The notes: generated by a model not told the origin, from the letters alone. Counted from the stretch's first letter, positions 49,159-58,128 are shown. The stretch is DNA of 64,000 bases from Janthinobacterium silvisoli (GCF_014200725.1 NZ_JACHCL010000001.1:930001-994000), one strand, 5' to 3'. A program made the numbers and translations.

Positions 49159-50145
49159 ATGCGTAAAAGCGATTCCGGCCTGACCATGGAAGACCTGGCC
49201 CGTCTGGCCGGTGTTTCCAAGATTACCGTCTCGCGCGCACTGCGCGACAGCCCTCTGGTGACGCCAGAGAAACGGACCAAGATCCGCCAGATTGCCCAGG
49301 AACAGGGTTACCTGTTGAACGTGAGCGCGCGCAATCTGCGCATGCGCCGCAGTTATTCGGTGGCCGTGGTCGTCGAGATGGCGCCGGACAAGAACCGGCC
49401 CATGTCCGGCCCCTACCCGCTGGAATTACTGGGCGGTATCACACAGGAACTGACCGCAGCTGGCTATAGCGTGGTGCTGACATCGAAGCAATTAATGAAC
49501 ACGGCGCCAGTACAGGGCGCGGACGGCTTGATCCTGTTGGGCCAGGGTTCGCACAACGAAGCCGTGCATTTCCTGCAAAAAGCCGGCTTGCCGCTGGTGG
49601 TCTGGGGCGCACAAGAGGCTGGCTCCGACTACATCGTGGTCGGCAGCGATAACCGCAATGGCGGCGCCAGCGCTGCCGGGCGTTTGTTGGAACAGGGCCG
49701 AAAACAAGTCATTTTCCTGGGCGACGTCGACCACGCCGAGATGCGCGAGCGTTGCGCCGGCTTTATCGATGCGGCCCATGGCCAGGCCAAGGTACATATC
49801 GTGCGCCCGAAAGCGTTCACCTTCGAAGCGGGCTTCGACAGCGTGATGGCGCTGCTCAATAAAAACGGCGCCATCTACGACGGCCTGTTTGCCGTCAGCG
49901 ACCTGCTGGCCATGGGCGCGATCCGCGCGCTCACTGAAAAAGGCTTGCGCGTGCCGGAAGATATTTCCGTGATCGGCTACGACAACACGCCTAGCGCCGC
50001 CAGCTTCATGCCGCCACTGAGCAGCGTGCACCAGTATCTGCATGACGGTGGCGTGCTGCTAGCCCGCAAGATGCTGGGCCTGATCGACGGCGAAAAAGTC
50101 ACATCAGAAATGTTGCCAACGACCTTGATGGTGCGCCAGACCTGA
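49159..50145 (+). CDS. LacI-family transcriptional regulator
   Basis: A 328-residue repressor. The N-terminal HTH is MEDLARLAGVSKITVSRALR, followed by the hinge region and a periplasmic-binding-protein-like sugar domain (about 60-325) that ends DISVIGYDNTPSAASFMPPL. The start at 49159 follows AGGA; an upstream in-frame ATG at 49111 would add 16 residues unlike the family. It precedes a GH65 phosphorylase, a beta-phosphoglucomutase and a permease and probably controls them in response to an alpha-glucoside. Confidence 0.93.
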   Translation: MRKSDSGLTMEDLARLAGVSKITVSRALRDSPLVTPEKRTKIRQIAQEQGYLLNVSARNLRMRRSYSVAVVVEMAPDKNRPMSGPYPLELLGGITQELTAAGYSVVLTSKQLMNTAPVQGADGLILLGQGSHNEAVHFLQKAGLPLVVWGAQEAGSDYIVVGSDNRNGGASAAGRLLEQGRKQVIFLGDVDHAEMRERCAGFIDAAHGQAKVHIVRPKAFTFEAGFDSVMALLNKNGAIYDGLFAVSDLLAMGAIRALTEKGLRVPEDISVIGYDNTPSAASFMPPLSSVHQYLHDGGVLLARKMLGLIDGEKVTSEMLPTTLMVRQT

Positions 50146-50226
50146 GCCCTATCGTCCCAGCTGTCCCTCTTTTAATTACAAACACTAGCTGTTTTCATGT
50201 TCAACCGAACGCAAAAGGAATACACC

Positions 50227-52563
50227 GTGGTCTCGTCTGCCAAACCTCAACACACCTACCCGCTCGATGCCTGGAGCATCCGTGAAACATCGTTTGATAC
50301 GCAATCGCATTTTCTCGACGAAACCCTGTTTGCGCTGGGCAATGGCTATATCGGCTTGCGCGGCAGCTATGAAGATGGCTACAGCGGACCGGCAAACACC
50401 ACGCTCGACGGCAGCTACCTGAACGGTTTCTACGAATCCGAAACCATCCACTATCCGGAAACGGCCTACGGCCTGGCCAAGACCAATCAGTTCATGCTCA
50501 ACGTGCCCAACGGCAAAGGCATCAGCCTGTGGATAGACGACGAGCGTTTCGACTTGCTGCACGGCACGGTAGAACAATACGAGCGCAGCCTGGACTTCCG
50601 CACCGGCGTGCTGCTGCGCAAGGTGTTATGGACCTCCAGCAAGGGCCAGCGCATCTCCATCGTCAGCCGCCGCGTGGTGTGCTTCGAGCACAAGCATTTG
50701 TACGCCATCGAATACACGGTTACGCCGCTCAATTTCTCCGGCAAGCTGCGGCTGGTCGCCAGCCTCGACGGCGCCGTCAAGAATATCGAAGCAGGCGACG
50801 ATCCCCGCATCGGCTCGGCCGTTTCCGGCCCGGCATTGCAACTGGTCGACAGCCAGCAGGAAGACGATTTCTCGGCCCTGCTGCACCACACCAGCAACAG
50901 CGGCTTCGCGCTGGTCAGCGCCACCGCAAGCAAACTGGACTATTCGGGTACGCATACGCTGCGCTTGCTGAAAAACGGCCAGCGCCTGGAGCAATCCTAC
51001 GAAGTGCAAGCGACCGAGGGACTAGCCATCCGCCTGACCAAGTTCGGCAGCTATTTCTCGTCGCGCGACTATCCTGCCAAGGAGTTGATGTACCGCAGCC
51101 GCGATACGCTGGCCCAGGCGCAAGCGACCGGTTTTGCCGAGCTGCTGCTGGAGCAGGAACAATACCTGGCCAATTTCTGGCAGCAAGCCGACGTGGAAAT
51201 CGCCGGTGACGACGCCCTGCAACAAGGCATCCATTTCAACCAGTTCCATTTGCTGCAATCGGTCGGGCGCGACGGCAAGACCAATATCTCGGCCAAGGGC
51301 GTCACCGGTGAAGGGTATGAAGGCCACTATTTCTGGGATACGGAAATCTATATCTTCCCGTTCTTCCTGTACAGCAAGCCCGAAATCGCCAAAAAACTGC
51401 TGGAATACCGCTACGCCGGCCTGGAGCAGGCACGTCAACGTGCCCGCCAGATGTCGCACGAGCGCGGCGCCCTGTATCCATGGCGCACGATTGCGGGCGA
51501 GGAATGCTCGGCCTACTTCCCGGCCGGCACCGCGCAATACCATATCAATGCCGACATCGCCTATTCGATCAAGCTGTACTTTGAAGCCACCGGCGACCAG
51601 GATTACCTGGTCAACTTCGGCGCTGAAATCCTGATGGAAACGGCCCGCATCTGGCTGGGCATCGGCAGCTACGACCGCGAAGGACGCTTCTGCATCAACC
51701 AGGTGACGGGACCGGACGAATACACGGCACTGGTCAATAATAACTATTACACCAACGCCATGGCGCGTTTGCACCTGAACTTCGCCGCCGACGTGGCCGA
51801 GCGCATTGCAGCAAAGCAACCGGAGCAATTCTCCCGCATCGCCGCCCTGATGGCATTGGACAATGCCGAACCGGCCGCATGGCGCCGCGCCGCGCAGCTG
51901 ATGAACCTGCCATATGATGCCGCGCTGCAAATCCACGCCCAGGACGACAGTTTCCTGTCCAAGAAAGTATGGGATTTCGCCAACACGCCGAAAGAAAAAT
52001 ACCCGCTGCTGCTGAACTATCACCCGATGGTGATCTACCGTCATCAAGTGTGCAAACAGGCCGATGTGGTGCTGGCCTTGTTGCTGCTGAGCGATGAGTT
52101 CTCAAAGGAAGACAAGAAACGCGATTTCGATTACTACGAACCGCTGACGACACACGATTCCTCGCTGTCATCTTGCATCTACAGCATCATCGCGTCCGAA
52201 ATCGGCTACCACGAGCAAGCTTACGATTTCTTCATGGAAACCGCGCGCCTGGACCTGGACAATACCCATGGCAACACCCACTACGGCGTGCACACGGCCG
52301 CCATGGCCGGCACCTGGATGGGCGTGGCCTACGGTTTTGCTGGCATGCGCGTCGTCAAAGGCGCACTGCGCTTCGCCCCTACCCTGCCGACCCAGTGGCA
52401 GCACTACACCTTCAAGATCCATTTCCAGGGTGCGCTGCTGGAAGTGCGGGTCGAACCGGGCCGCACCGAATACCGTTTGCTGCAAGGCGAAACGCTGCGC
52501 CTGTCGCACCGTGGCGAAGAAATCACATTGACATTGTCTGCGCCAGTGAAGTCACTCGCTTAA
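50227..52563 (+). CDS. Glycoside hydrolase family 65 disaccharide phosphorylase
   Basis: A 778-residue GH65 enzyme that splits an alpha-linked glucose disaccharide with phosphate to beta-glucose 1-phosphate and glucose. It has the N-terminal super-sandwich domain (ALGNGYIGLRGSYEDGY), an (alpha/alpha)6 barrel with GEGYEGHYFWDTEIYIFPFF, and the general-acid Glu in QVTGPDEYTALVNNNYYTN. Candidates are maltose, kojibiose, nigerose or trehalose phosphorylase; maltose is most likely but not proven. The GTG at 50227 follows AAAAGGA with ideal spacing; an ATG at 50197 has no good ribosome-binding site. Confidence 0.88.
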   Translation: MVSSAKPQHTYPLDAWSIRETSFDTQSHFLDETLFALGNGYIGLRGSYEDGYSGPANTTLDGSYLNGFYESETIHYPETAYGLAKTNQFMLNVPNGKGISLWIDDERFDLLHGTVEQYERSLDFRTGVLLRKVLWTSSKGQRISIVSRRVVCFEHKHLYAIEYTVTPLNFSGKLRLVASLDGAVKNIEAGDDPRIGSAVSGPALQLVDSQQEDDFSALLHHTSNSGFALVSATASKLDYSGTHTLRLLKNGQRLEQSYEVQATEGLAIRLTKFGSYFSSRDYPAKELMYRSRDTLAQAQATGFAELLLEQEQYLANFWQQADVEIAGDDALQQGIHFNQFHLLQSVGRDGKTNISAKGVTGEGYEGHYFWDTEIYIFPFFLYSKPEIAKKLLEYRYAGLEQARQRARQMSHERGALYPWRTIAGEECSAYFPAGTAQYHINADIAYSIKLYFEATGDQDYLVNFGAEILMETARIWLGIGSYDREGRFCINQVTGPDEYTALVNNNYYTNAMARLHLNFAADVAERIAAKQPEQFSRIAALMALDNAEPAAWRRAAQLMNLPYDAALQIHAQDDSFLSKKVWDFANTPKEKYPLLLNYHPMVIYRHQVCKQADVVLALLLLSDEFSKEDKKRDFDYYEPLTTHDSSLSSCIYSIIASEIGYHEQAYDFFMETARLDLDNTHGNTHYGVHTAAMAGTWMGVAYGFAGMRVVKGALRFAPTLPTQWQHYTFKIHFQGALLEVRVEPGRTEYRLLQGETLRLSHRGEEITLTLSAPVKSLA

Positions 52564-52578
52564 ACCAAGGAAAACAAC

Positions 52579-53229
52579 ATGTCTCATACCCGTTTCAAAG
52601 CCGTCATCTTCGATCTCGACGGCGTCATCACCGACACCGCCCACTACCATTTCCTGGCCTGGAAACGGCTGGCCGATAGCCAGGGCGTGCCATTCGACGC
52701 CGCCTTCAATGAACACCTGAAGGGCATAGACCGCATGGGATCGCTGGACCTGATCCTGGCGTCGTCAGCCAGGCAGTACACGGCGGCCGAAAAACTGGCG
52801 CTGGCCGATGAAAAGAATTTGCATTACCAGCAACTGATCGAAACGATGTCGGCCGACAACCTGCTGCCCGGTGCGGCGCAGGCGCTGGCGACGGTGCGCG
52901 CGGCCGGCTTGAAAATCGGCCTGGCCTCGGTCAGCAAGAATGCCTTCACGGTGCTCGAGCGGCTCGGCATCACGGGCGCCTTCGATTACGTGGTCGATGC
53001 GGCGCGCATCGCCAGGGGCAAGCCGGACCCGGAGATTTTCTTGAAAGCTGCATCCGAACTGGGCGTGGCGCCCGCCGATTGCCTCGGCGTGGAAGACGCG
53101 GTAGCCGGTGTGGCGGCGATCAAGGCGGCCGGCATGTATGCACTGGGCATCGGCTTGCCGGAAGTGCTGACCCAGGCCGACCTGGTGATCCCGGGGCTGG
53201 ACCAGTTCGACCTGCAGCGCTACCAGTAG
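52579..53229 (+). CDS. pgmB: Beta-phosphoglucomutase
   Basis: A 216-residue HAD-family enzyme converting beta-glucose 1-phosphate to glucose 6-phosphate. The nucleophile and acid are D12 and D14 (IFDLDGVITDTAHYHF), the cap domain has the FNEHLKGIDRMGSLD block, and the C-terminal GVEDAVAGVAAIKAAGM loop holds the Mg ligands. It directly follows the GH65 phosphorylase (15-base gap), whose product it uses, completing the phosphorolytic route. Confidence 0.95.
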   Translation: MSHTRFKAVIFDLDGVITDTAHYHFLAWKRLADSQGVPFDAAFNEHLKGIDRMGSLDLILASSARQYTAAEKLALADEKNLHYQQLIETMSADNLLPGAAQALATVRAAGLKIGLASVSKNAFTVLERLGITGAFDYVVDAARIARGKPDPEIFLKAASELGVAPADCLGVEDAVAGVAAIKAAGMYALGIGLPEVLTQADLVIPGLDQFDLQRYQ

Positions 53230-53307
53230 CACGCAGGCGTACCGCGCCAAATAAAACCAACAATAAAACAATAACAAAAACCCAAATGACCAAGCTACGG
53301 AGACACC

Positions 53308-54561
53308 GTGAAAAACAAACGCATATTCTGCATCCTGCTGCTGATCTATTTCGTCTTCGCCATCCTGCTCAACAGTGTCGGGACGGTAATTTTGCAAGTC
53401 ATCGGCAACTATGGTGTCAGCAAGGCCAGCGCCAGCGTGCTGGAAGGATTCAAGGATTTGCCGATCGCCATCGTGTCTTTCGTGCTGGCCTCCTTCCTGC
53501 CGCGTATCGGCTATAAAAAAGCCATACTGGCCGGCTTGGCCATCGTCACCGCTGCCTGCGTCGCGATGCCATTGCTGCCCTCCTTTTTGACCACCAAGAT
53601 GCTGTTTTTATGCACCGGCGTAGCGTTCGCGCTGGTCAAGGTATCGGTGTATTCGACCGTGGGCCTGATCAGCAAGGACCGCCGTCAGCACGCCAGCACC
53701 ATGAATACGCTGGAAGGGTTTTTTATGGTCGGCGTGCTCAGCGCCTACTGGCTGTTCGGCCACTTCATCGATTCGGGCGACCCGAAATCGCATAGCTGGC
53801 TGCAAGTGTACTGGGTGCTGGCAGCCTTGTGCGCGCTGACCTTTTTGCTGGTGCTGGCCACGCCGTTTGACGAACGGGGTGCGCAATTGCCGGCCGGACG
53901 CAGCATCGCCCAGGACTTCGCCGCCATGCTCAAGCTGTTCTTCAAGCCGCTGGTATGCGTGTTCGTGCTGACCGCCTTCCTGTACGTGCTGATCGAGCAA
54001 AGCGTGGGCACATGGTTGCCGACCTTCAACAATGAAATCCTCAAGCTGCCCACCGCGATGAGCGTGGAAGTGACCAGTATTTTTGCCGCCTGCCTGGCGC
54101 TGGGACGTCTGTCGGCCGGCGTGCTGATGCGCAAGATCAACTGGTACCCGGTCATGAACGGCTGCGTCATCGGCATGGCGGCGATGGTGCTGCTGGCGCT
54201 GCCACTGACCCACGACGTGGTGCTCGACCCGCACGTAACATGGGCCACTGCGCCGCTGGCAACTTTCCTGTTCCCCCTGATCGGCCTGTTCATGGCGCCT
54301 ATCTACCCGGGCATCAACTCAGTCATGCTCAGCTCCCTGCCCAAGAACCAGCACTCGTCCATGACCGGCTTGCTGGTGATATTCTCGGCCCTGGGCGGCA
54401 CCACCGGTTCGCTGATCACCGGCTATGTGTTCGGCAACTTTAGCGGCCATTTCGCGTTTTACCTGACCCTGGTACCGATCACCATCGTGCTGGTCACCTT
54501 GTTCTTCTTTAAAAGAGCAGTCGAAGATAGTCCGGAAGTGTTGCCGGAACTGGCGCATTAA
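53308..54561 (+). CDS. MFS sugar permease
   Basis: A 417-residue transporter with 12 predicted helices, of the FHS/FucP-like sugar:H+ symporter type by overall pattern (LLNSVGTVILQVIGNYGVSK, YSTVGLISKDRRQHASTMNT and GINSVMLSSLPKNQHSSMTG). The GTG start follows GGAG. As last gene of the lacI-GH65-pgmB cluster, it probably imports the disaccharide that is phosphorolysed in the cytoplasm. Substrate assignment is by context only. Confidence 0.88.
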   Translation: MKNKRIFCILLLIYFVFAILLNSVGTVILQVIGNYGVSKASASVLEGFKDLPIAIVSFVLASFLPRIGYKKAILAGLAIVTAACVAMPLLPSFLTTKMLFLCTGVAFALVKVSVYSTVGLISKDRRQHASTMNTLEGFFMVGVLSAYWLFGHFIDSGDPKSHSWLQVYWVLAALCALTFLLVLATPFDERGAQLPAGRSIAQDFAAMLKLFFKPLVCVFVLTAFLYVLIEQSVGTWLPTFNNEILKLPTAMSVEVTSIFAACLALGRLSAGVLMRKINWYPVMNGCVIGMAAMVLLALPLTHDVVLDPHVTWATAPLATFLFPLIGLFMAPIYPGINSVMLSSLPKNQHSSMTGLLVIFSALGGTTGSLITGYVFGNFSGHFAFYLTLVPITIVLVTLFFFKRAVEDSPEVLPELAH

Positions 54562-54573
54562 ACAAATCACCAC

Positions 54574-54609
54574 GCTGTCATATGCCAGACCTGTCAGGCA
54601 TATGACAGC
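54574..54609. terminator. Hairpin between convergent genes
   Basis: Perfect 13-bp arms GCTGTCATATGCC/GGCATATGACAGC with a 10-base loop, between the MFS stop and the radical SAM stop. There is no T-run on either side. Confidence 0.6.
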
Positions 54610-54638
54610 AGCGCTGGCTACGCTGCCTGCGTCTGCAG

Positions 54639-55829
54639 TCAAAACAAACTCAGCTGCCCTTCGCTGGCGCTCCTCGCCTTCGCCCCCAGCGGCGGCACCA
54701 CCAGCGGGCGCCGGAACTGGGTACTGTCGAGCTGCTTGAAGCGGCCGCCCTTGCCGTGCAGCCCCAGCCGGTGCACCGCCTTTTCAAAGCGCTGGCGTAT
54801 CAAGTCAGCCCAAATGCCTTCCCCCTGCATGCGCGCGCCAAAAGTACTGTCATAATCCTTGCCGCCACGCATCTCCCTCACCCGGTTCATGACGCGCTGT
54901 GCCCGCTCGGGGAAATGCGTTTGCAGCCATTGCTGGAATAGCGGGTTCACTTCCCAGGGCAAGCGCAGCACCACGTAATGGGCGTGGATGGCGCCTGCGT
55001 CGCGCACGGCCTCCAGCAACTTTTCAATTTCCGGTTCCGTGACGAAAGGGATGATGGGCGCGATGCTGACACCGACCGGAATGCCCGCGTCCGTCAAGGT
55101 GCGGATGGTGCGCAGCCGCCGCGCCGGGGCGGCCGCACGCGGCTCCAGAGTACGGGAAATCGCCGGGTCCAGCGTGGTCATGGTGATGGCGACAGCCGCC
55201 AGGCGCTTGGCCGCCATCGGCGCCAGCAAATCGATATCGCGTTCGATCAAAGACGACTTGGTGATCAGCGCCACCGGATGCGCGCATTCGTCCAGCACTT
55301 CCAGCACCCTGCGCGTCAGCCGCCATTCACGCTCGCACGGCTGGTAGGCATCCGTATTGACGCCCAGCGCAATCGGTTCGGGGACATAGCCTGGCTTGGC
55401 CAGCTCGCGCCGCAACAGCTCGGGCGCGTTCTCCTTGGCGAAAATCTTGCTTTCAAAATCGAGCCCGGGCGACAGGCCCAGATAGCTATGGGTCGGCCTG
55501 GCGAAGCAATAAATACAGCCATGCTCACATCCACGGTATGGATTCAAGGAAACATTGAACGGCAAATCAGGAGATTGATTGCGCGTCAGGATGGTACGTG
55601 CCTGCTCGGCCGTGACTTGCGTCTTCCAGGCCGCCGCTCCTGGCTCCGGCTCTTGTCCATCGTCGTCCGGCACACCCCAGCCATCGTCGAACCCGTCACG
55701 TGCATGCACTTCGTAGCGCCCTTGCAGGTTGGATACGGCACCACGCCCCTTGCGCGCCTTCAGCGATGGTGGCGGCAACATGACTTGCCCGGCATCGTAG
55801 TCATCGTGCTCTGGAAGGGATGCGTTCAT
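54639..55829 (-). CDS. PA0069-family radical SAM protein
   Basis: A 396-residue radical SAM enzyme related to spore photoproduct lyase. The 4Fe-4S/SAM motif CxxxCxxC is in GCEHGCIYCFARPTHSYLG, and the following LSPGLDFESKIFAKENAPEL and GVNTDAYQP blocks are typical of the PA0069/Rv2578c group. The chemical substrate is unknown. The start is taken at 55829, with GAGG about seven bases upstream. Longer starts at 55841 or 55856 enter a LexA box. SOS control, visible in the promoter, suggests a role in DNA repair. Confidence 0.88.
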   Translation of the reverse strand: MNASLPEHDDYDAGQVMLPPPSLKARKGRGAVSNLQGRYEVHARDGFDDGWGVPDDDGQEPEPGAAAWKTQVTAEQARTILTRNQSPDLPFNVSLNPYRGCEHGCIYCFARPTHSYLGLSPGLDFESKIFAKENAPELLRRELAKPGYVPEPIALGVNTDAYQPCEREWRLTRRVLEVLDECAHPVALITKSSLIERDIDLLAPMAAKRLAAVAITMTTLDPAISRTLEPRAAAPARRLRTIRTLTDAGIPVGVSIAPIIPFVTEPEIEKLLEAVRDAGAIHAHYVVLRLPWEVNPLFQQWLQTHFPERAQRVMNRVREMRGGKDYDSTFGARMQGEGIWADLIRQRFEKAVHRLGLHGKGGRFKQLDSTQFRRPLVVPPLGAKARSASEGQLSLF

Positions 55830-55844
55830 GAAAGGCCTCATATA

Positions 55845-55860
55845 CTGTATATACATACAG
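55845..55860 (-). promoter_or_regulatory. LexA (SOS) box
   Basis: CTGTATATACATACAG matches the LexA consensus CTGT-N8-ACAG exactly, with flanking TA on each side extending the dyad. It is centred about 24 bases upstream of the radical SAM start codon, where it would block transcription. Confidence 0.85.
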
Positions 55861-55900
55861 TATACTATGCCGTTGCAAAGGCAAGATCAAGGGCTGTCCT

Positions 55901-56029
55901 TCAACTTCTTTCGGCTTGCGCCATGACATAACTCAACTGCTGCGCCACTATCGAATGGCATCCAGGCCCAACACGCCGCGCCAAGGTCGCTAGCTGATCC
56001 GGCTTTCCTGTGCTTGCCGACATGAGCAT
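55901..56029 (-). CDS. Possible small protein of 42 residues
   Basis: A short reading frame MLMSASTGKPDQLATLARRV to MAQAERS, preceded by a strong AAGGAG seven bases upstream of the ATG. That Shine-Dalgarno overlaps the stop of the frameshifted gene upstream. No homology is recognised. The good ribosome-binding site and its operonic position after GH25 are the only support. The rest of 55861-55900 holds nothing obvious. Confidence 0.35.
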   Translation of the reverse strand: MLMSASTGKPDQLATLARRVGPGCHSIVAQQLSYVMAQAERS

Positions 56030-56040
56030 CGCCGTGCTCC

Positions 56041-56303
56041 TTATTTTTGCGCATCGAATTGCCAATAGAGTGTTTGTTGCTGCCTGATGAACCGGCGCAG
56101 GCCGGCACGCCCGGCTGGCGGCATGTTCATTTGCATCCGATAGAACATGTCCGGGATTAATGCCGGTTTCTGCGCGAAATAGGCGTCGATGCCGGGAGCG
56201 GCGCACTGGTCAGCAAAGGGCTGCCGCGATCAAGGTGATGGCAAGCTGCGATCCGCCCCATGGCGACGAGCAGCAGTACAAGAGCTGGAAATGCGATGCG
56301 CAT
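56041..56303 (-). pseudogene. Small exported protein, apparently frameshifted
   Basis: The ATG at 56303, with AAGGA eight bases upstream and 11 bases after the lysozyme stop, begins a signal peptide MRIAFPALVLLLVAMGRIAA, then a stop at 56159-56161. A second frame continues coherently with PFADQCAAPGIDAYFAQKPA, LIPDMFYRMQMNMPPAGRAG and QQQTLYWQFDAQK to a stop at 56041. One missing base near 56220-56235 would join them into about 87 residues. The family is unknown. It may be a lysozyme-associated exported protein. Confidence 0.55.
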
Positions 56304-56313
56304 ACAAGTGTCC

Positions 56314-56946
56314 TTATTTCAGCGCCAGCGAACGCAGCGCTTCGGGATCAGCACTATGAAAATAACTGAGGTCGTACTGTCCTTTCAGGCCCTCGACGAC
56401 GCCGCTCTCGCTGTACTGCCAGAACGTATGCTGCTGCCATCCATCTGGCAGGCGCGGCTGATCCGCACGGTAGCTGGCGACCCATAGCGGGTTGTCAGCG
56501 AACGCCTTGGGGTTGCCCAGCTGCTGCCAGAAGCTCGCCCGGGTATAGATGATGGGTGGTGCGCCCAGGCGCGCCTGCATCGCCTGCGTCCAGTTTTTCA
56601 CCATCTCCAGATACGACGCGTTGCAGGCCCGGTCCCAGGCACCGTCATAAAAGGGGTTATCTTCGACGTCGATCACCGGAGGCAAATCGCCTTTGCCAAT
56701 CCCCAGCGATTCGACCAGGCTCTTCATCAGTGCGATCTGCGCCGCCTCCGTCTTGCTGGCGCGAATGAAATGGTAGACGCCGCAGACAAGTCCGGCCGCT
56801 CTCGCGGCGCGCAGGTTGTCCAGCGCGGCGCTATCTGCACGGTCGCCGTAGGCGGCGCGGATGAAGCAAAACGAGATGCCCGCCTGCTTGACCTTGGCCC
56901 AGTCGATTTTTCCGCTGCCCTGGTAGATATCGATACCCTGTAACAT
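56314..56946 (-). CDS. Glycoside hydrolase family 25 lysozyme
   Basis: A 210-residue muramidase of the GH25 (Chalaropsis-type) fold cleaving peptidoglycan. The catalytic acids are visible as D6 in MLQGIDIYQGSG and D93/E95 in PPVIDVEDNPFYDG, with FCFIRAAYG, GVYHFIRAS and HTFWQYSESG completing the barrel pattern. There is no signal peptide or wall-binding domain, so export must use another route (holin, secretion system) or lysis. AGGAG precedes the ATG. Confidence 0.92.
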   Translation of the reverse strand: MLQGIDIYQGSGKIDWAKVKQAGISFCFIRAAYGDRADSAALDNLRAARAAGLVCGVYHFIRASKTEAAQIALMKSLVESLGIGKGDLPPVIDVEDNPFYDGAWDRACNASYLEMVKNWTQAMQARLGAPPIIYTRASFWQQLGNPKAFADNPLWVASYRADQPRLPDGWQQHTFWQYSESGVVEGLKGQYDLSYFHSADPEALRSLALK

Positions 56947-57063
56947 GGTGTACTCCTGATTGGTGAAAAGTGGCGCCGCCTGGCGATCCGGGGGCCGTGA
57001 ACCACGGCATGCAAGACGGTCGAAGTGTAGCGGCCTTGTTTCATCGGCATCAGTAACACACCG

Positions 57064-57921
57064 TTACAGCGATGGCGTATCACAAACAGGTGGGCTGGCG
57101 CGGGAAAAATATATCTGCAATTGCACACATACATCAGCGGCAAGCTGCTCCTGCAGCAAGATGGTGACTGGCCCCTGGAGATCGAACTGCCACGACCAGG
57201 CAATGCAGGCCGCCCAGGCATCGACCAGCCGGAAACTGGCACGCACCCGGGCATGCTCGATGCGCACGCTACCTTCCAGCCAGTACCTGATGTTGTTGGG
57301 CGGCCGCGACGTCCCATCTGCTGACTCCGCCCCCGAAAAAGTGTGGGGCACGATACGGCTGCCGAATGCGCGGAACAGGAGGTCGCTCAATTCCTCGCTC
57401 ACCCCCTGCGAAAACCAGTGCGACGCCGGATCAGCCGCGATGGCGCGGACCGATTTCAACGCAAGCATGTAGCTCTGTCCGGCCAGGGTAGCGCAGCCAT
57501 CCGGCCGGTGAATGTGCGGCACGTAGCCGCCGACGGGAATCGAGAAGATGACGCCGGCGTGCCTGCCGTCCCCCGCATAATAGAGACGCAGCCGCTCGCG
57601 CAGGCGCCCCACCTGCACCCGGACGATGGGGTCGTCGGCAGGGTCGTAGAGCGCCGGATTGCGGTTGAATACCTCCACCCCAATCACATATTCCTTGAAG
57701 TTTTGCGCCGCGCACGCCAACCGGCGCTCGACCAGGAATTGCAGCAGGCGGCACATGCGGTGCGCCCTGGTGAACACGGCGCTGCCCAGCAGCCGCTCCA
57801 GCGCGGCCATGATTTCCGATCTCGGAATAGTCGCCTGCGGTGCAGTAACCGTGGCCGTGACCGCGTCAAAACAGGCTTGATCGGTCCCCGTGAGCAATGT
57901 GGAAAATGTATTAATGATCAT
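57064..57921 (-). CDS. Winged-helix/TolB-like regulator
   Basis: A 285-residue protein with two recognisable parts. Residues 38-136 (MAALERLLGSAVFTRAHRMC, KEYVIGVEVFNRNPALYDPA, VRVQVGRLRERLRLYYAGDG, IFSIPVGGYVP) form the DNA-binding-like domain seen at the N-terminus of many acidobacterial and proteobacterial adenylate cyclase and TPR proteins. Residues 150-270 (HWFSQGVSEELSDLLFRAFG, YWLEGSVRIEHARVRASFRL) resemble the TolB N-terminal-like domain. No TPR tail, cyclase or membrane helix follows, so it is a short version. It is divergent from the STAND regulator across 207 bases. Function is unknown. Confidence 0.7.
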   Translation of the reverse strand: MIINTFSTLLTGTDQACFDAVTATVTAPQATIPRSEIMAALERLLGSAVFTRAHRMCRLLQFLVERRLACAAQNFKEYVIGVEVFNRNPALYDPADDPIVRVQVGRLRERLRLYYAGDGRHAGVIFSIPVGGYVPHIHRPDGCATLAGQSYMLALKSVRAIAADPASHWFSQGVSEELSDLLFRAFGSRIVPHTFSGAESADGTSRPPNNIRYWLEGSVRIEHARVRASFRLVDAWAACIAWSWQFDLQGPVTILLQEQLAADVCVQLQIYFSRASPPVCDTPSL

Positions 57922-58128
57922 ACTCCCTGTCGTTACTTATATTAAATAAATATGGCTGAATACATAATTCTTGTAAAAATTACCTGACTCGGGATAGACT
58001 CTATATCCAATGCATTTTGGAAACCTTACGGATACCTTCCCATTCTTAAGTTCATGTTTTAAAAGAGATTTTCTTGCCGATATGGGTATGAGACTCGCTT
58101 TTCACCCTTCTACGGAAATAGCGGCGCC
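57922..58128. other. Divergent intergenic region of two regulators
   Basis: A 207-base AT-rich gap between two genes that both encode N-terminal DNA-binding domains. It must hold both promoters. No long inverted repeat was seen by eye. Confidence 0.5.
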
